Position numbers and translations under genes: made by a program. Of a stretch of 64,000 nucleotides of DNA, positions 17,622 to 27,757 are shown piece after piece; position 1 is the stretch's first letter, and each line of letters opens with the position of its first letter. The notes below the pieces were generated by a model, which was not told where the DNA came from, ran no database searches, and worked only from the letters and a program-made list of their open reading frames with translations. This stretch comes from CAWCHZ01 sp963795555 (GTDB taxonomy: Bacteria; Actinomycetota; Thermoleophilia; Solirubrobacterales; Solirubrobacteraceae). The stretch lies in assembly GCA_963795555.1 (NCBI GenBank), contig CAWCHZ010000001.1:248001-312000 (forward strand). Direction: 5' to 3'.

Positions 17622-18654
17622 TCAGCCCATTGCTGGCCATCCACTGCGCGTAGGCGGCCCACTGAGTCGGATCCTGATAGCCGAACGGCTGGTTGGCGCC
17701 GATCGGGAAGAACGCCGGCAGCGTCGCCTGCACGCTGGCCAGCTGCGTCGCGCGATCGAGGCTCGGATCGGCGTGCACGAGCGCATCGACGGCCTGCGCC
17801 GGATCGCGCCGCGCCGCCGCCGCCCCGCGCGCGAGCGCGGTCATGAAGCGGCGGATCAGCGTCCCCTTGCTGGTCAGCTCGTCGGCGCGCGCGACGATGA
17901 TCAGCTCGTCGTAGGTCGGTACGCCGGCGTGGTCGACGGGGATGATGTTGGGATGCTTGCGGGCGCGAGCGAGCTGGACGCCCTCGACGTTCCAGAAGGC
18001 GCCAAGCGTGGCATCGACGCTGTGGTTGAGCATCGCGGGCACGAGGTTGAAGCCGACGTCGGTCTGGCGGACCGAGCCCTGTGGCACACCGGCGCGGCGC
18101 AGGATCGTCTCCAGCTCGGCCGTCTGGTAGGGGATCCCCGCCGTGCCGAGGCGCTTGCCGCGCAGCTGCGCGGGGGCGTGCACGCCACGCGGGCCGAGCG
18201 AGATGATCGAGGTCAGCGGGCGCTGGATGAGCGCGCCAACCGAGACCAGCTGCAGGCCGCGATCGCGCGCCAGCAGCAGCTCGGGCTCATAGGAGATCGC
18301 CAGGTCGGTGCGGCCCGCGGCCAGCAGCTTGAGCGGTGCGGCAGGATCGGAGGGGACCTGCAGCGTCACGTCCAGGCCGGCGTTGCGGAAGTAGCCGGCG
18401 GCCTGCGCGGCATAGATCGGCGCGTGGTCGGGGTTGGGCAGGTAGTCGAGCATCAGCGACAGCGGCTGCGCCGAGGGCGCGGCCAGCGAGTCGTGCTTGC
18501 CGCCGCAGCCGGCCAGTGGAAGGGCCGTCAAGCCGGCGATCGCGAGCGCGATCAGTGCGCTTGTGCGCCGGCCGCGCGGGATGCCGGCAGGACGGCGTGG
18601 CGGGCGCAGCCCACTCGACTTCGGGCTGGTAAGGCTGCGGGGGCTGCGACTCAC
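17560..18654 (-). CDS. thiY: thiamine-precursor ABC transporter, substrate-binding lipoprotein (NMT1/THI5-like)
   Basis: 364 residues. A lipoprotein signal peptide is present (TSALIALAIAGLTALPLAGCGG; lipobox LAGC), so the mature protein is anchored outside the membrane. The NMT1/THI5-like fold shows as LDYLPNPDHAPIYAAQAAGYF and YEPELLLARDRG. The GTG start at 18654 is set by GAGGAGG seven bases upstream and overlaps the permease stop (GTGA). The TPP riboswitch leading the operon makes hydroxymethylpyrimidine or a relative the likely ligand. Confidence 0.88.
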   Translation of the reverse strand: MSRSPRSLTSPKSSGLRPPRRPAGIPRGRRTSALIALAIAGLTALPLAGCGGKHDSLAAPSAQPLSLMLDYLPNPDHAPIYAAQAAGYFRNAGLDVTLQVPSDPAAPLKLLAAGRTDLAISYEPELLLARDRGLQLVSVGALIQRPLTSIISLGPRGVHAPAQLRGKRLGTAGIPYQTAELETILRRAGVPQGSVRQTDVGFNLVPAMLNHSVDATLGAFWNVEGVQLARARKHPNIIPVDHAGVPTYDELIIVARADELTSKGTLIRRFMTALARGAAAARRDPAQAVDALVHADPSLDRATQLASVQATLPAFFPIGANQPFGYQDPTQWAAYAQWMASNGLIKQPGGAEPMTNEFLPGQGI

Positions 18655-19487
18655 GCGGATCCTCCTCGGTTGCGGTAAGCCCAGGGCACGGCGCGGCGCT
18701 CGAACGCCGACAGCGCGCCGAACAGGGCGAGGGCAAAGGCCGACAGCACGACGACCGCGGCATAGGCCTGGGCTGTCTCGAACTGCGGGATCGCCTGCAG
18801 GATCAGGTGGCCGAGCCCGGCGCTCGAGCCCGACCATTCCCCGAAGACCGCGCCGATCAGCGCGACCGCGACGGCGATCTTGGTGCCAGCGAGCGCGGCC
18901 GGCAGGGCCGTTGGCGCCTCGACGCGCCGAAACACCTGCAGGCGCGAGGCGTCGAGCGTCGACATCAGCTTGAGCAGGTCCGGATCGACGGCGCGCAGAC
19001 CGGCGAGCGTGTTGACCGTGATCGGGAAGAAGCAGACGAGCGCCGTGATCGCGACCTTGGGGCCGGTGCCGAAGCCCAGCCAGGCGACGAGCAGTGGCGC
19101 GATGATCACGACCGGGACGGTCTGGGAGCCGATCAGCAGCGGGTAGATCGCCCCGCGCGCGGCGCGCGAGAAGTGGATCGCGATCGCAGCTGCCACCCCG
19201 GCTGCCAGCGCCGCGAGGATCCCGAGCATCACCTCGCCGGCGGTGACGGTGAAGTTCGACCACAACAGGCCGCGATCGGTCCACAGCGAGCTGGCGATCT
19301 GATGCGGCGCGGGCAGCACGAACGCGTCGATCCCGCCGAGGTCGGTGTAGAGCTCCCAGGCGCCGACCAAGCAGCCCAGCACCAGCGCCGCGGGCAGCCA
19401 GCGCAGCGCGCCGCGCAGCACGCCGCGCAGCACGGCGCGCGGGTCGCGCCGCTCGGGGGCCGTGCCGGTCGTTGTCAGCCGGCTCAT
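18651..19487 (-). CDS. thiX: thiamine-precursor ABC transporter, permease
   Basis: 278 residues, about six transmembrane helices, BPD_transp_1 family. The EAA-type loop is EAPTALPAALAGTKIAVAVALIGAVFGEW. ATG 19487 (MSRLTTTG) overlaps the ATPase stop by four bases and its own stop overlaps the GTG of the binding protein, so ZXY form one translationally coupled operon. Similar permeases serve nitrate, sulfonate and pyrimidine importers; the riboswitch decides for thiamine metabolism. Confidence 0.88.
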   Translation of the reverse strand: MSRLTTTGTAPERRDPRAVLRGVLRGALRWLPAALVLGCLVGAWELYTDLGGIDAFVLPAPHQIASSLWTDRGLLWSNFTVTAGEVMLGILAALAAGVAAAIAIHFSRAARGAIYPLLIGSQTVPVVIIAPLLVAWLGFGTGPKVAITALVCFFPITVNTLAGLRAVDPDLLKLMSTLDASRLQVFRRVEAPTALPAALAGTKIAVAVALIGAVFGEWSGSSAGLGHLILQAIPQFETAQAYAAVVVLSAFALALFGALSAFERRAVPWAYRNRGGSA

Positions 19488-20248
19488 CCCATCACCTCGA
19501 GCGCCCATTCGCGCAGCGCGACGATGCGCGGGTCGGTCCGCACGCGAGGACGTGGCGCGGCGACTGCGCGCTCGGCGATCACGCGACCGGGGCGGGGCGA
19601 CATCAGCACGAGGCGGTCGGCGAGTACGGCTGCCTCCTCGACGTCATGCGTCACCAAGACCACTGTGCGGGGCTCGGCGACGAGCAGGTCCGCGAGCCAC
19701 GCCTGCATCTGCTGGCGGGTGATCGCATCCAGCGCGGCGAACGGCTCGTCCAGCGCCAGCACGGGCTTGCCGGCCATGAGCGTGCGCAGGAACGCGACGC
19801 GCTGGCGCATGCCGCCCGACAGCTCGTGCGGCAACGCACGCTCGAAGCCCGCCAGCCCGGCGCGCGCGAAGTGCGCGGACGTCTCGATGCGCGAGCGCCG
19901 TGCGCTCGCGCCGCGCACGCGCAGTGCGAGCGCTGCGTTGTCGAGCGCGCTCAACCACGGCAGCAGCAGGTCACGCTGGGGCATGTAGACGGCCGGCTCG
20001 GCGACGACGGCCCCTGCTGTTGGTCGCTGCAACCCACAAATCAGCTCCAGCAGGGTCGACTTGCCGCAGCCGCTCGGCCCCACCACTGCGACGATCTCCT
20101 CGCGCGCGACCCGCAGCGAGAGCTGCTCGAGCGCGACGACGTGGGCGCGGCGCGTGACGTAGACGTGCGTGACGTCGTGGACGCTCACGCCGCCGGTCTC
20201 CTCAACGTGCAGAGGCTCCCTTGTGGGAGCCTCGAGCCTCGCCTGCAT
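19484..20248 (-). CDS. thiZ: thiamine-precursor ABC transporter, ATP-binding protein
   Basis: 254 residues with Walker A GPSGCGKST, signature LSGGMRQRVAF, Walker B VLALDEPFAALD and the switch His in VLVTHDVEEA. It powers import through the adjacent permease. The start is ATG 20248 (MQARLEAPTREP). An in-frame ATG at 20266 must be rejected because it is the conserved AAUGCC of the TPP aptamer, and GGAGG of the same aptamer lies just before 20248. Confidence 0.92.
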   Translation of the reverse strand: MQARLEAPTREPLHVEETGGVSVHDVTHVYVTRRAHVVALEQLSLRVAREEIVAVVGPSGCGKSTLLELICGLQRPTAGAVVAEPAVYMPQRDLLLPWLSALDNAALALRVRGASARRSRIETSAHFARAGLAGFERALPHELSGGMRQRVAFLRTLMAGKPVLALDEPFAALDAITRQQMQAWLADLLVAEPRTVVLVTHDVEEAAVLADRLVLMSPRPGRVIAERAVAAPRPRVRTDPRIVALREWALEVMG

Positions 20249-20249
20249 T

Positions 20250-20350
20250 GCTCCCTCCGCGGGCATTACCCCACAGGTTCAAAGGGTCAGCGCCAGGGAC
20301 CTTCGTCAGGGCGCTATCTCAGCCGGCCGACCCGCCAGCCCCCCTGTGTC
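20250..20350 (-). ncRNA. TPP (THI-box) riboswitch
   Basis: On the minus strand the conserved elements occur in order: GGGGGGCUGGC (5' part), GGCUGAGAUAGCGCCC, GACCCUUUGAACCUG, GGGUAAUGCC, GCGGAGGGAG. These are the hallmark segments of the thiamine pyrophosphate aptamer. The last element contains the Shine-Dalgarno sequence (GGAGG) of thiZ, whose ATG follows immediately. This implies translational control: TPP binding hides the ribosome-binding site and shuts down the transporter operon. Confidence 0.93.
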
Positions 20351-20501
20351 TTGTCTCCGGAATCCTAGCGCGACGCGGTGATCCGGGATGTCAGCCCGGG
20401 GCCACGGCGCCGGCGTCGACGCAGAGCGCCGGCGCGGTCGGCAGCGCGTCCCGGGAGCCGTCACGCCACGGCAGCGTGGTCAGATTGCGTCGCGACCACC
20501 G

Positions 20502-21897
20502 TCATGCGACGGCCGGGTTGGTCAGCGCCTCTACGAACTCTTCCAGCTGTCCCGCCGTCCAGCACTCGAACGCTCGGCAGTGCTGCTCGTAGGTCGCCAT
20601 CACCGAATCGCCGTAGTTCCAGTACAGGCGCGGCTCGGGGTTGAGCCAGAACGTGCGGCCGGCGAGCGCGGCGATCTGCGCGAACAGCTCGTCGCGCGGA
20701 TCGCGGCCGTTGGTGCGTGCGTCGCCGAGCACGATCACGGTGGCACGGGGATGCAGCTCGTCGGCGATCAGCGCCAGGAGCTCCCCCCAGACGCGCCCGT
20801 AGTCGGTGTAGCCCGAGACGTCGGCGACGCCGGCGTCGCGACTGATCGCCTCGCTGACGGCCTTGAAGTCGCGCTCGCGCGCGAAGACGTCGGTGACCTC
20901 GGAGACGCGCTCGATGAAGACGAAGGAGCGCATCTTGCGGAAGGCGCCGTGCAGCGCGTGCAGCACCGTCAGGAAGAACACCGACGCGGACGTGACGCTG
21001 GTCGAGACGTCGCAGAGGACGAATATCTCGGGCCGACGCGGCCGTCGCGGGCGATGCTTGAGCACGACCGGAACGCCGCCCGTCTGCAGCGAGGCGCGCA
21101 GCGTGCGCCGCATGTCGATCTCGGCCCCGGCGCGGCGGCCGCGATGGTCGTGGCCCTGCGTCGCGAGTCGGCGCTTGAGCTGGGCGACCACGCGATGCAC
21201 GTCGGCGAGGTCCTGCAGCGGGCTGCTGGGCAATGCGCGGTCGATGTCGCGCAACGGCTGCGAGGGTGGCAGCCGGCCGGAGCGCTCGATCGCGGCACGC
21301 TCGAGCTCGCGTCGAAGCTGGCGCTCGAACGAGCGCAGCCCATCGCGGGGCAGTCCCGCCAGGCGGGCATCCGAGTCTGGTCGCTCGGCGCGACCGGCGG
21401 GACGCAGCCCGAGCGCCCGGCGAATGCGCTGGATGTCGACCCCGATCACGCCCCAGCCGCGGCCATGACGGCCGAGGGCGGCAATCGCCAGTCGCGCGAG
21501 GTCGCGCATCGCCGCCTCGTCGCGATCGTGGATCGCCGTCGCGATGCGCTCGCGCAGCTCGTCGAGGTCGAGCTCGGCGCCCTGCGCCTGGAGATCGACC
21601 CCGTGCTCCTGGATGCCGGCGCGAAGCGCCTGGGCCTCGACCGCCCGGAAGAAGAAGCGTTCGAAGACCAGCTCGAAGACGCGCCGATCCTCCGGAGACT
21701 TGGCGAGCGTCGCCGCGAGCGCCTCGCGAAACTGCTCCTGCTCGGTCCAGCTCAGCTGCCGCAACGCGGCGAAGGCGTCGAGCAGCTCGGCTGTCCCGAT
21801 CGCCAGGCCCTCGGCGCGCAGCTCGTCGCCGAGCTCGAGCAGCCGCGCGGACAGTCCGGCCGGCCCGGGCGGCCGCGCTGCCAGGTCGGAAGCCGCG

Positions 21898-21905
<8 letters not shown>
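20502..21905 (-). CDS. VWA-domain (CoxE-like) protein
   Basis: 467 residues. CoxE-like proteins work with a MoxR AAA+ ATPase in assembling or maturing enzyme complexes. The N-terminal ~200 residues are helical with the typical SARLLELGDELRAEGLAIGTAELLDAF opening. The C-terminal VWA domain has a MIDAS motif, DVSTSVTSAS at ~315, with later VSGYTDYGRVW and GDARTNGRDP. The GTG start at 21905 overlaps the last codons of the moxR-like gene, so they are coupled. The target of this MoxR/VWA pair is unknown; no carbon monoxide dehydrogenase genes are nearby. Confidence 0.85.
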
Positions 21906-22932
<1,027 letters not shown>

Positions 22933-22938
22933 AGCCTG

Positions 22939-23616
22939 CTAGAAGAGCCGGCCCGTCTCGCCCGGCAGCGGTTCGGGCGGCTGGGGCGCGGCTGGCTGGG
23001 GCTCCGCCGCCCCGGATCGGCTGTGCTGGCGCTCCGCCGCGCTGTTGGACGTCGGCGCGAGACCGACGGCCGGGGATGGATCGGCCAGTCGCAGGCGGTT
23101 GCCGGCATAGGCCAGCCAGGCCGCGCCGGTCAGCGCCACGAAGATTCCCCAGTCGAGACCGACGGTCACAACCGCCCCCTGCCCGGCCGAGATGCTGGGC
23201 TTGTCGAACATCCGATAGATCAGTAGCAGCAGCGCCCACACGCCGGCCCCGACGACGAAGCCGCCGTCGCCGCCTGGGAGCGTGAAAGTGCGCCGCTCGC
23301 TGCGCGCGAACAGCAGCGCCAGCACTCCCGCGACCAGCAGCAGCACGAGGCCCTCGACGAACGTGAACGCCTCCAGCCCGGTGCGGCTGTCATGGCTCAG
23401 CGCGGGCGAGCCCGGCGCGACGTCGACGTTGTAGTAGCTGATCGCATACCAGGGCAGCAGCAGCGACAGCGCCAGCAGCGCGGTTGCCAGCGCCGCGCGT
23501 CGCTGCTCGGATGAGAGTCGCCGCCAGTCGCCGGCCAGGCGCTGCGCAGCCCTCGCGAGGGCGCTGACGCGGCGTTCCAGCATGGGCGGCGGCTCCGTCG
23601 CCCGCTGGGTGCTCAC
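22939..23616 (-). CDS. uncharacterised membrane protein
   Basis: 225 residues from GTG 23616, which overlaps the EVE gene stop (GTGA). About four hydrophobic helices are visible (LATALLALSLLLPWYAI, FVEGLVLLLVAGVLALLFA, GFVVGAGVWALLLLIY, DWGIFVALTGAAWLAYAG). A ~50-residue Pro/Ala/Ser-rich cytoplasmic tail follows. No known family is recognised. Its place between EVE and MoxR/VWA genes with overlaps on both sides suggests a shared job with them. Confidence 0.75.
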   Translation of the reverse strand: MSTQRATEPPPMLERRVSALARAAQRLAGDWRRLSSEQRRAALATALLALSLLLPWYAISYYNVDVAPGSPALSHDSRTGLEAFTFVEGLVLLLVAGVLALLFARSERRTFTLPGGDGGFVVGAGVWALLLLIYRMFDKPSISAGQGAVVTVGLDWGIFVALTGAAWLAYAGNRLRLADPSPAVGLAPTSNSAAERQHSRSGAAEPQPAAPQPPEPLPGETGRLF

Positions 23617-24089
23617 GCCCGCGCTCCAGTGGCTGCGAGCTGCTCCGTCAGCAGCGCGGCGTCGTGTTCGCCGATCGGCCGCAGCTGGCCCTGGAAGGCG
23701 AGCTTCCAATGCTCGCGAGGCCACTTGGCGATGTGCTCGAGGCTGTCGACCAGCGTCTCGGCGGGGATCCAGTCGGCCTCGTCGAGCACGATCTCGGGCT
23801 CGCTCGGGAAGCGCCAGGGATAGGGATCGGCCTTGCCCGGCTTGCCCGGCCAGATCGGCGTGCGATCCTCGAAGAGCTCGCCCGTGATCCGCGCGCTGGC
23901 GGCGAACGCCATCACCCGTGTGACGTAGTAGACGATCCGGTCGCCCGGCTCGATCTCGAGCGCCTGGCGGTGACGGCGCTCCTTGAGGCCAACGAGCTCG
24001 AAGTCGTGCGCACGCGAAGCGGCGAAGTTCTCCGGCGAGCCGGTCAGGATCCAGGTGCGCGGCTCGTGGGCGGGCGCTTTCCCGGGCAT
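23613..24089 (-). CDS. EVE-domain protein
   Basis: 158 residues. The EVE domain is a PUA-like fold that binds modified bases in DNA or RNA. Typical segments are TWILTGSPENFAASRAHDFE, LEIEPGDRIVYYVTRVMAFAA, PIWPGKPGKADPYPWRF and the C-terminal FVDSLEHI-like helix with FQGQLRPIGEHDAALL. It is the first gene of an overlapping four-gene operon ending with MoxR and VWA. Its substrate here is unknown. Confidence 0.85.
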   Translation of the reverse strand: MPGKAPAHEPRTWILTGSPENFAASRAHDFELVGLKERRHRQALEIEPGDRIVYYVTRVMAFAASARITGELFEDRTPIWPGKPGKADPYPWRFPSEPEIVLDEADWIPAETLVDSLEHIAKWPREHWKLAFQGQLRPIGEHDAALLTEQLAATGARA

Positions 24090-24176
24090 GGCGCGATTGT
24101 AGAGTCGCGGTCGGGCCTGCTCGCGTCGCTGGTGGTCGCGGCGGCGCGAGCAGGCGCGCTTGCTACGCTCGTCGCA

Positions 24177-25214
24177 GTGCGCTCGCTGCTTCGGCCACTG
24201 CTTGCGGCCCTGGTCGCCGCCCTCCTAGCCGTCGCGCTGGTCGCCTGCGGAGCCAGCTCGGGCTCCGGCGACAGCTCCGACGCCAGCCTGCTGCTGGTCC
24301 AGACGTTCACCGGCCATCAGCACCTGAGCAGCGGAGATCTGTCGCTCGCGCTGCGCATCGACCCCAAGGGGGGCTCGACCGGCCCGCTGGCGATCACGCT
24401 GAGCGGCCCCTTCCAGGGCGGCTCGAAGGGCCAGCAGTCGGCCTTCGATCTCACGCTGGCCATCACCGAGCATGGCAAGACGCAGCGCTTCGGCGTGACA
24501 TGGACCGGCAGCCGGGCCTTCGTGAGGCTGCAGGGCACCGCCTACTCGGTCCCGCCGAAGCTTGTGGCAAGCCTGCGCCGGCAGCTCGATCAGCGCATCC
24601 AGCAAGCCCAGGCGCGCGGTCGCAAGGCCGCCCAGCAGCTCATGCTCGCCTCGCTGGGCATCGATCCGCTCGCCTGGCTGCAGAACGCCCACGTCGTTGG
24701 TCACGCGACCGAGGGCGGCGTGGACACCACCCACGTCGCCGCACAGGTGAACGTCGCCAGCCTGCTGGGCGACGTCCAGCGACTGCTCAGCCACGTGAGC
24801 CAGCTCGGGATCCCCGGCGCCGGCGGCGCCGCGCCGGCGCTGACTCCACAGGTGCGCCAGCAGGTCGAGCAGGCCGTCAAGTCCGCGAACGTCGACGTCT
24901 ACACGGGCACCGCCGACAGGATCCTGCGCCGCCTGACGATCGCGTTGGACGTCCAGGTCCCGCGCGGTCACGCTGCGCCGCCACAGTCGGGCCTGGCGGG
25001 GGTCACCGGCGCCAGCGTGACGCTCGACGTCCTGATCGACGGCGTCAACCAGCCCCAGGCGATCACCGCACCGGCCCACCCGCACCCGTTCGCGCAGGCG
25101 ATCAGGCGCCTGCTGAAGCTGGGCGGGCTCGGCAAGCTCGGGGGGCTGGGCGGCGCGGGCGCGTTGGGCAGGCTGCCGGCGCTGCTCGGCTCTGGCGCCG
25201 GCGCCTCGCTGTAG
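24177..25214 (+). CDS. secreted lipoprotein, unknown function
   Basis: 345 residues from GTG 24177. The signal peptide (LLRPLLAALVAALLAVALVACGAS) ends in a lipobox LVAC, so it should be lipidated and surface-exposed. The body has a repeating amphipathic beta pattern (LSSGDLSLALRIDPKG, LAITLSGPFQGG, FGVTWTGSRAFVRLQGTAYSV) reminiscent of LppX/LprG-type lipid-binding lipoproteins; this is a resemblance only. A Gly/Leu-rich tail ends the protein. It is divergent from the EVE operon. Confidence 0.75.
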   Translation: MRSLLRPLLAALVAALLAVALVACGASSGSGDSSDASLLLVQTFTGHQHLSSGDLSLALRIDPKGGSTGPLAITLSGPFQGGSKGQQSAFDLTLAITEHGKTQRFGVTWTGSRAFVRLQGTAYSVPPKLVASLRRQLDQRIQQAQARGRKAAQQLMLASLGIDPLAWLQNAHVVGHATEGGVDTTHVAAQVNVASLLGDVQRLLSHVSQLGIPGAGGAAPALTPQVRQQVEQAVKSANVDVYTGTADRILRRLTIALDVQVPRGHAAPPQSGLAGVTGASVTLDVLIDGVNQPQAITAPAHPHPFAQAIRRLLKLGGLGKLGGLGGAGALGRLPALLGSGAGASL

Positions 25215-25326
25215 CCGCCAACGGCGCTTGTCCGCGGCGCGTCGCGCTGGGCTGCGACGCCCGTCCGACGCGCGCCGGGGTTGTGGCGAGCTCGCCAGCG
25301 GGGCGGCCGCGTAAGCTTGCCCACCG

Positions 25327-26454
25327 GTGAACGCGCGGTCACCCCAGCATGCCGGCCCCCGACGCTCGCTGGGGCGCGGACGGTGGCCCTACCTGCTCGC
25401 TCCGCTGGTGCCCGCGGCGATCGCCCTGGATCTGCTGGGGGCGCCGTCCACGGCGACGTTCTTCGTCTCCGCGCTGGCGCTCGTCCCCGGCGCGGCGCTG
25501 ATGACGCGTGCGACCGAGGCGCTGGCGGCGCGCTGCGGACCGGGCATCGGCGGGCTGCTCAACGTCAGCTTCGGCAACGGGCCGGAGCTGATCGTCGCGA
25601 TCTTCGCGCTGATCGACGGCCTGCAGGAGGTCGTCAAGGCCTCGCTGATCGGATCGATGCTGGGCAACATCCTGCTCGTGCTCGGCGCGGCGATGGTCGC
25701 TGGCGGGCTGCGTCGCGAGCGCCAGTACTTCAATCGGACCGCCGCCGTCGCGCAGTCCTCGGTGCTGATGCTGGCCGCGGTCGCGCTGGCGATGCCGGCC
25801 GTCTTCGCGCTCGTGCGCAACCACCGCCTGCCCGCCCTGCGCGCCGTGCGCGTCGACTACGGCGGCGGCATCCAGCACGTCTCGCTGGCGGTTGCGGTCG
25901 TGCTGATCCTGACCTACGCGGCCGTGCTGCTGTTCTCGCTGCACACGCACCGTGAGCTGTTCAACCCGCCGACCGAGATCGATCGTCGCGAGCCATGGTC
26001 GACCCGCCGCGCGCTGGTCGCGCTGGCGTTCGCGGCCGCCGTCGTGGCCGGCATGTCGGAGATCCTCGTGCACGCGCTCAGCGGGGCGGCCCGCTCGCTC
26101 GGCCTGAGTCAGTTCTTCATCGGCATCATCGTCGTGGCGATCGCCGGCAACGCCGCCGAGCACTGGGTGGCGGTCTCGATGGCGGCGCGCGACAAGCTCG
26201 ACCTGGCCGTCAACATCGCGATCGGATCGAGCGCTCAGATCGCGCTGCTGGCGATGCCGCTGCTGGTCCTGCTCTCGTTCGTCGTTGGCCCGCACCCGAT
26301 GGCACTGGTGCTCAACGGCTTCGAGCTTGCCGCTGTCTTCCTGGCGATCCTGATCGCCGACCACGTCACCGACCAGGGGGAGTCGACGTGGCTGGAGGGG
26401 GTGCAGCTGCTCGCGGTCTACCTAGTGCTGGCGATCGTCTTCGGCTTTGCGTGA
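25327..26454 (+). CDS. Ca2+/H+ antiporter (CaCA superfamily, CAX/ChaA type)
   Basis: 375 residues with about eleven transmembrane helices. The two inverted alpha repeats carry the cation-binding motifs: GNGPELIVAIFAL (~80) and GNAAEHWVAVSMA (~276), the Glu residues being the exchange sites. Length and motif form fit prokaryotic CAX proteins, which export Ca2+ (or other divalent cations) against protons. GTG 25327 is the first start before the membrane region. Transcribed alone. A 15-bp duplication follows its stop. Confidence 0.88.
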   Translation: MNARSPQHAGPRRSLGRGRWPYLLAPLVPAAIALDLLGAPSTATFFVSALALVPGAALMTRATEALAARCGPGIGGLLNVSFGNGPELIVAIFALIDGLQEVVKASLIGSMLGNILLVLGAAMVAGGLRRERQYFNRTAAVAQSSVLMLAAVALAMPAVFALVRNHRLPALRAVRVDYGGGIQHVSLAVAVVLILTYAAVLLFSLHTHRELFNPPTEIDRREPWSTRRALVALAFAAAVVAGMSEILVHALSGAARSLGLSQFFIGIIVVAIAGNAAEHWVAVSMAARDKLDLAVNIAIGSSAQIALLAMPLLVLLSFVVGPHPMALVLNGFELAAVFLAILIADHVTDQGESTWLEGVQLLAVYLVLAIVFGFA

Positions 26455-26484
26455 GGCGCAGCGCGGCCAGGCGCAGCGCGGCCA
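26455..26484 (+). repeat. 15-bp tandem duplication directly after the antiporter stop codon
   Basis: GGCGCAGCGCGGCCA occurs at 26455-26469 and again at 26470-26484, beginning the base after the TGA at 26452-26454. Confidence 0.92.
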
Positions 26485-26553
26485 CGGCGCTTTCCCGCGG
26501 TCGAGCTGACGGCGCGTCGCGAACGCACGGCCGCTCCCCGCTACCCTCCGCTC

Positions 26554-27720
26554 ATGGTGGACTTCACGCTGAGCGACGAGCATCGCGCGATCCGTGAGCT
26601 CGCCCACGACTTCGCCGAGAAGGAGATCCGCCCCGTCGCCTGGCAGTACGACCGCGACGCGACCTTCCCGCAGGACATCATCGAGCGGGCGTTCGCGGTC
26701 GGCCTGATGAACGTCCACATCCCGGAGCGCTACGGCGGTCCCGGGCTGTCCTACATGGAGGGCTGCCTGATCGAGGAGGAGCTCGCGTGGGGCTGCTCGG
26801 GGATCCAGACGACGCTGGCCTGCAACGGGCTCGCCACCGCGCCCGTCCTGCTCGGCGGCTCGGATGAGCTCAAGCGCGAGTACGTCGGGCGGCTGACCGA
26901 GGCGCCGCTGCTGGCGTCCTTCTGCCTGACCGAGCCCGACGCCGGCTCGGACGTCTCGGGGATGAGGACCACCGCCGTGCGCTGCCACGACAAGTGGGTC
27001 ATCAACGGCTCGAAGGTCTTCATCACCAACGGCGGCTACGCCAACTGGTACACGGTCTATGCCAAGACCGACAAGGATGCCGGGCACCGCGGCATCTCGG
27101 CCTTCATCGTCCCGCGCGACGCTGGCGTGACGATCGACAGGCACGAGGACAAGCTCGGCCAGCGCGCCTCCGACACCGCGGCCGTCAGCTTCAACGACGT
27201 CGAGATCCCGGCTGACCACCTGATCGGCGAGGAGAACAAGGGCTTCAGGCTCGCGATGATGACGCTCGATCGCACGCGTCCCGGGGTCGCCGCGATGGCG
27301 ACCGGCGTCGCCCGCGCCGCCTTCGAGTTCGCCTGCGCGTACTCCAAGGAGCGCGTGCAGTTCGGCGTGCCGATCGCGATGCACGAGGCGATCCAGTTCA
27401 TGATCGCCGACATGGCGACCGACATCGAGGCGGCGCGGCTGCTGACCTGGCAGTCGGCCGTGCTGCTCGACCAGGGCCTGCGCAACACGCTGGCCTCCTC
27501 GCACGCCAAGCGCTTCGCCGCCGACACGGCGATGAAGGTGGCCACCGACGCGGTGCAGATCTACGGCGGCTATGGCTTCATCAAGGACTATCCGGTCGAG
27601 AAGCTGATGCGCGACGCCAAGATCATGCAGCTCTATGAGGGCACCTCACAGATCCAGCGGCTGGTGATCGCGCGCGAGGTGCTGCTGCCGCGGCGCAGCG
27701 AGCAACCCGCGCCCGCGTGA
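26554..27720 (+). CDS. acyl-CoA dehydrogenase
   Basis: 388 residues, full-length FAD flavoprotein of beta-oxidation. The FAD-binding SFCLTEPDAGSDVSG and WVINGSKVFITNGG, the signature YSKERVQFGVPI, and QIYGGYGFIKDYPVEKLMRD with the catalytic glutamate in QLYEGTSQIQRLVIA (~370) are all present. It oxidises acyl-CoA to trans-2-enoyl-CoA and passes electrons to ETF. Chain length cannot be assigned. The hydroxyacyl-CoA dehydrogenase and hydratase genes follow in the same direction after 37 bp. Confidence 0.94.
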   Translation: MVDFTLSDEHRAIRELAHDFAEKEIRPVAWQYDRDATFPQDIIERAFAVGLMNVHIPERYGGPGLSYMEGCLIEEELAWGCSGIQTTLACNGLATAPVLLGGSDELKREYVGRLTEAPLLASFCLTEPDAGSDVSGMRTTAVRCHDKWVINGSKVFITNGGYANWYTVYAKTDKDAGHRGISAFIVPRDAGVTIDRHEDKLGQRASDTAAVSFNDVEIPADHLIGEENKGFRLAMMTLDRTRPGVAAMATGVARAAFEFACAYSKERVQFGVPIAMHEAIQFMIADMATDIEAARLLTWQSAVLLDQGLRNTLASSHAKRFAADTAMKVATDAVQIYGGYGFIKDYPVEKLMRDAKIMQLYEGTSQIQRLVIAREVLLPRRSEQPAPA

Positions 27721-27757
27721 GCGCCCGTCCACGCCCTGTCGTCTAGGATCGCCGGCG

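Noticed and set aside
20249..20266. An upstream ATG for thiZ at 20266
   Set aside because: That ATG is part of the invariant AAUGCC of the TPP aptamer, and the ribosome-binding site lies downstream of it.
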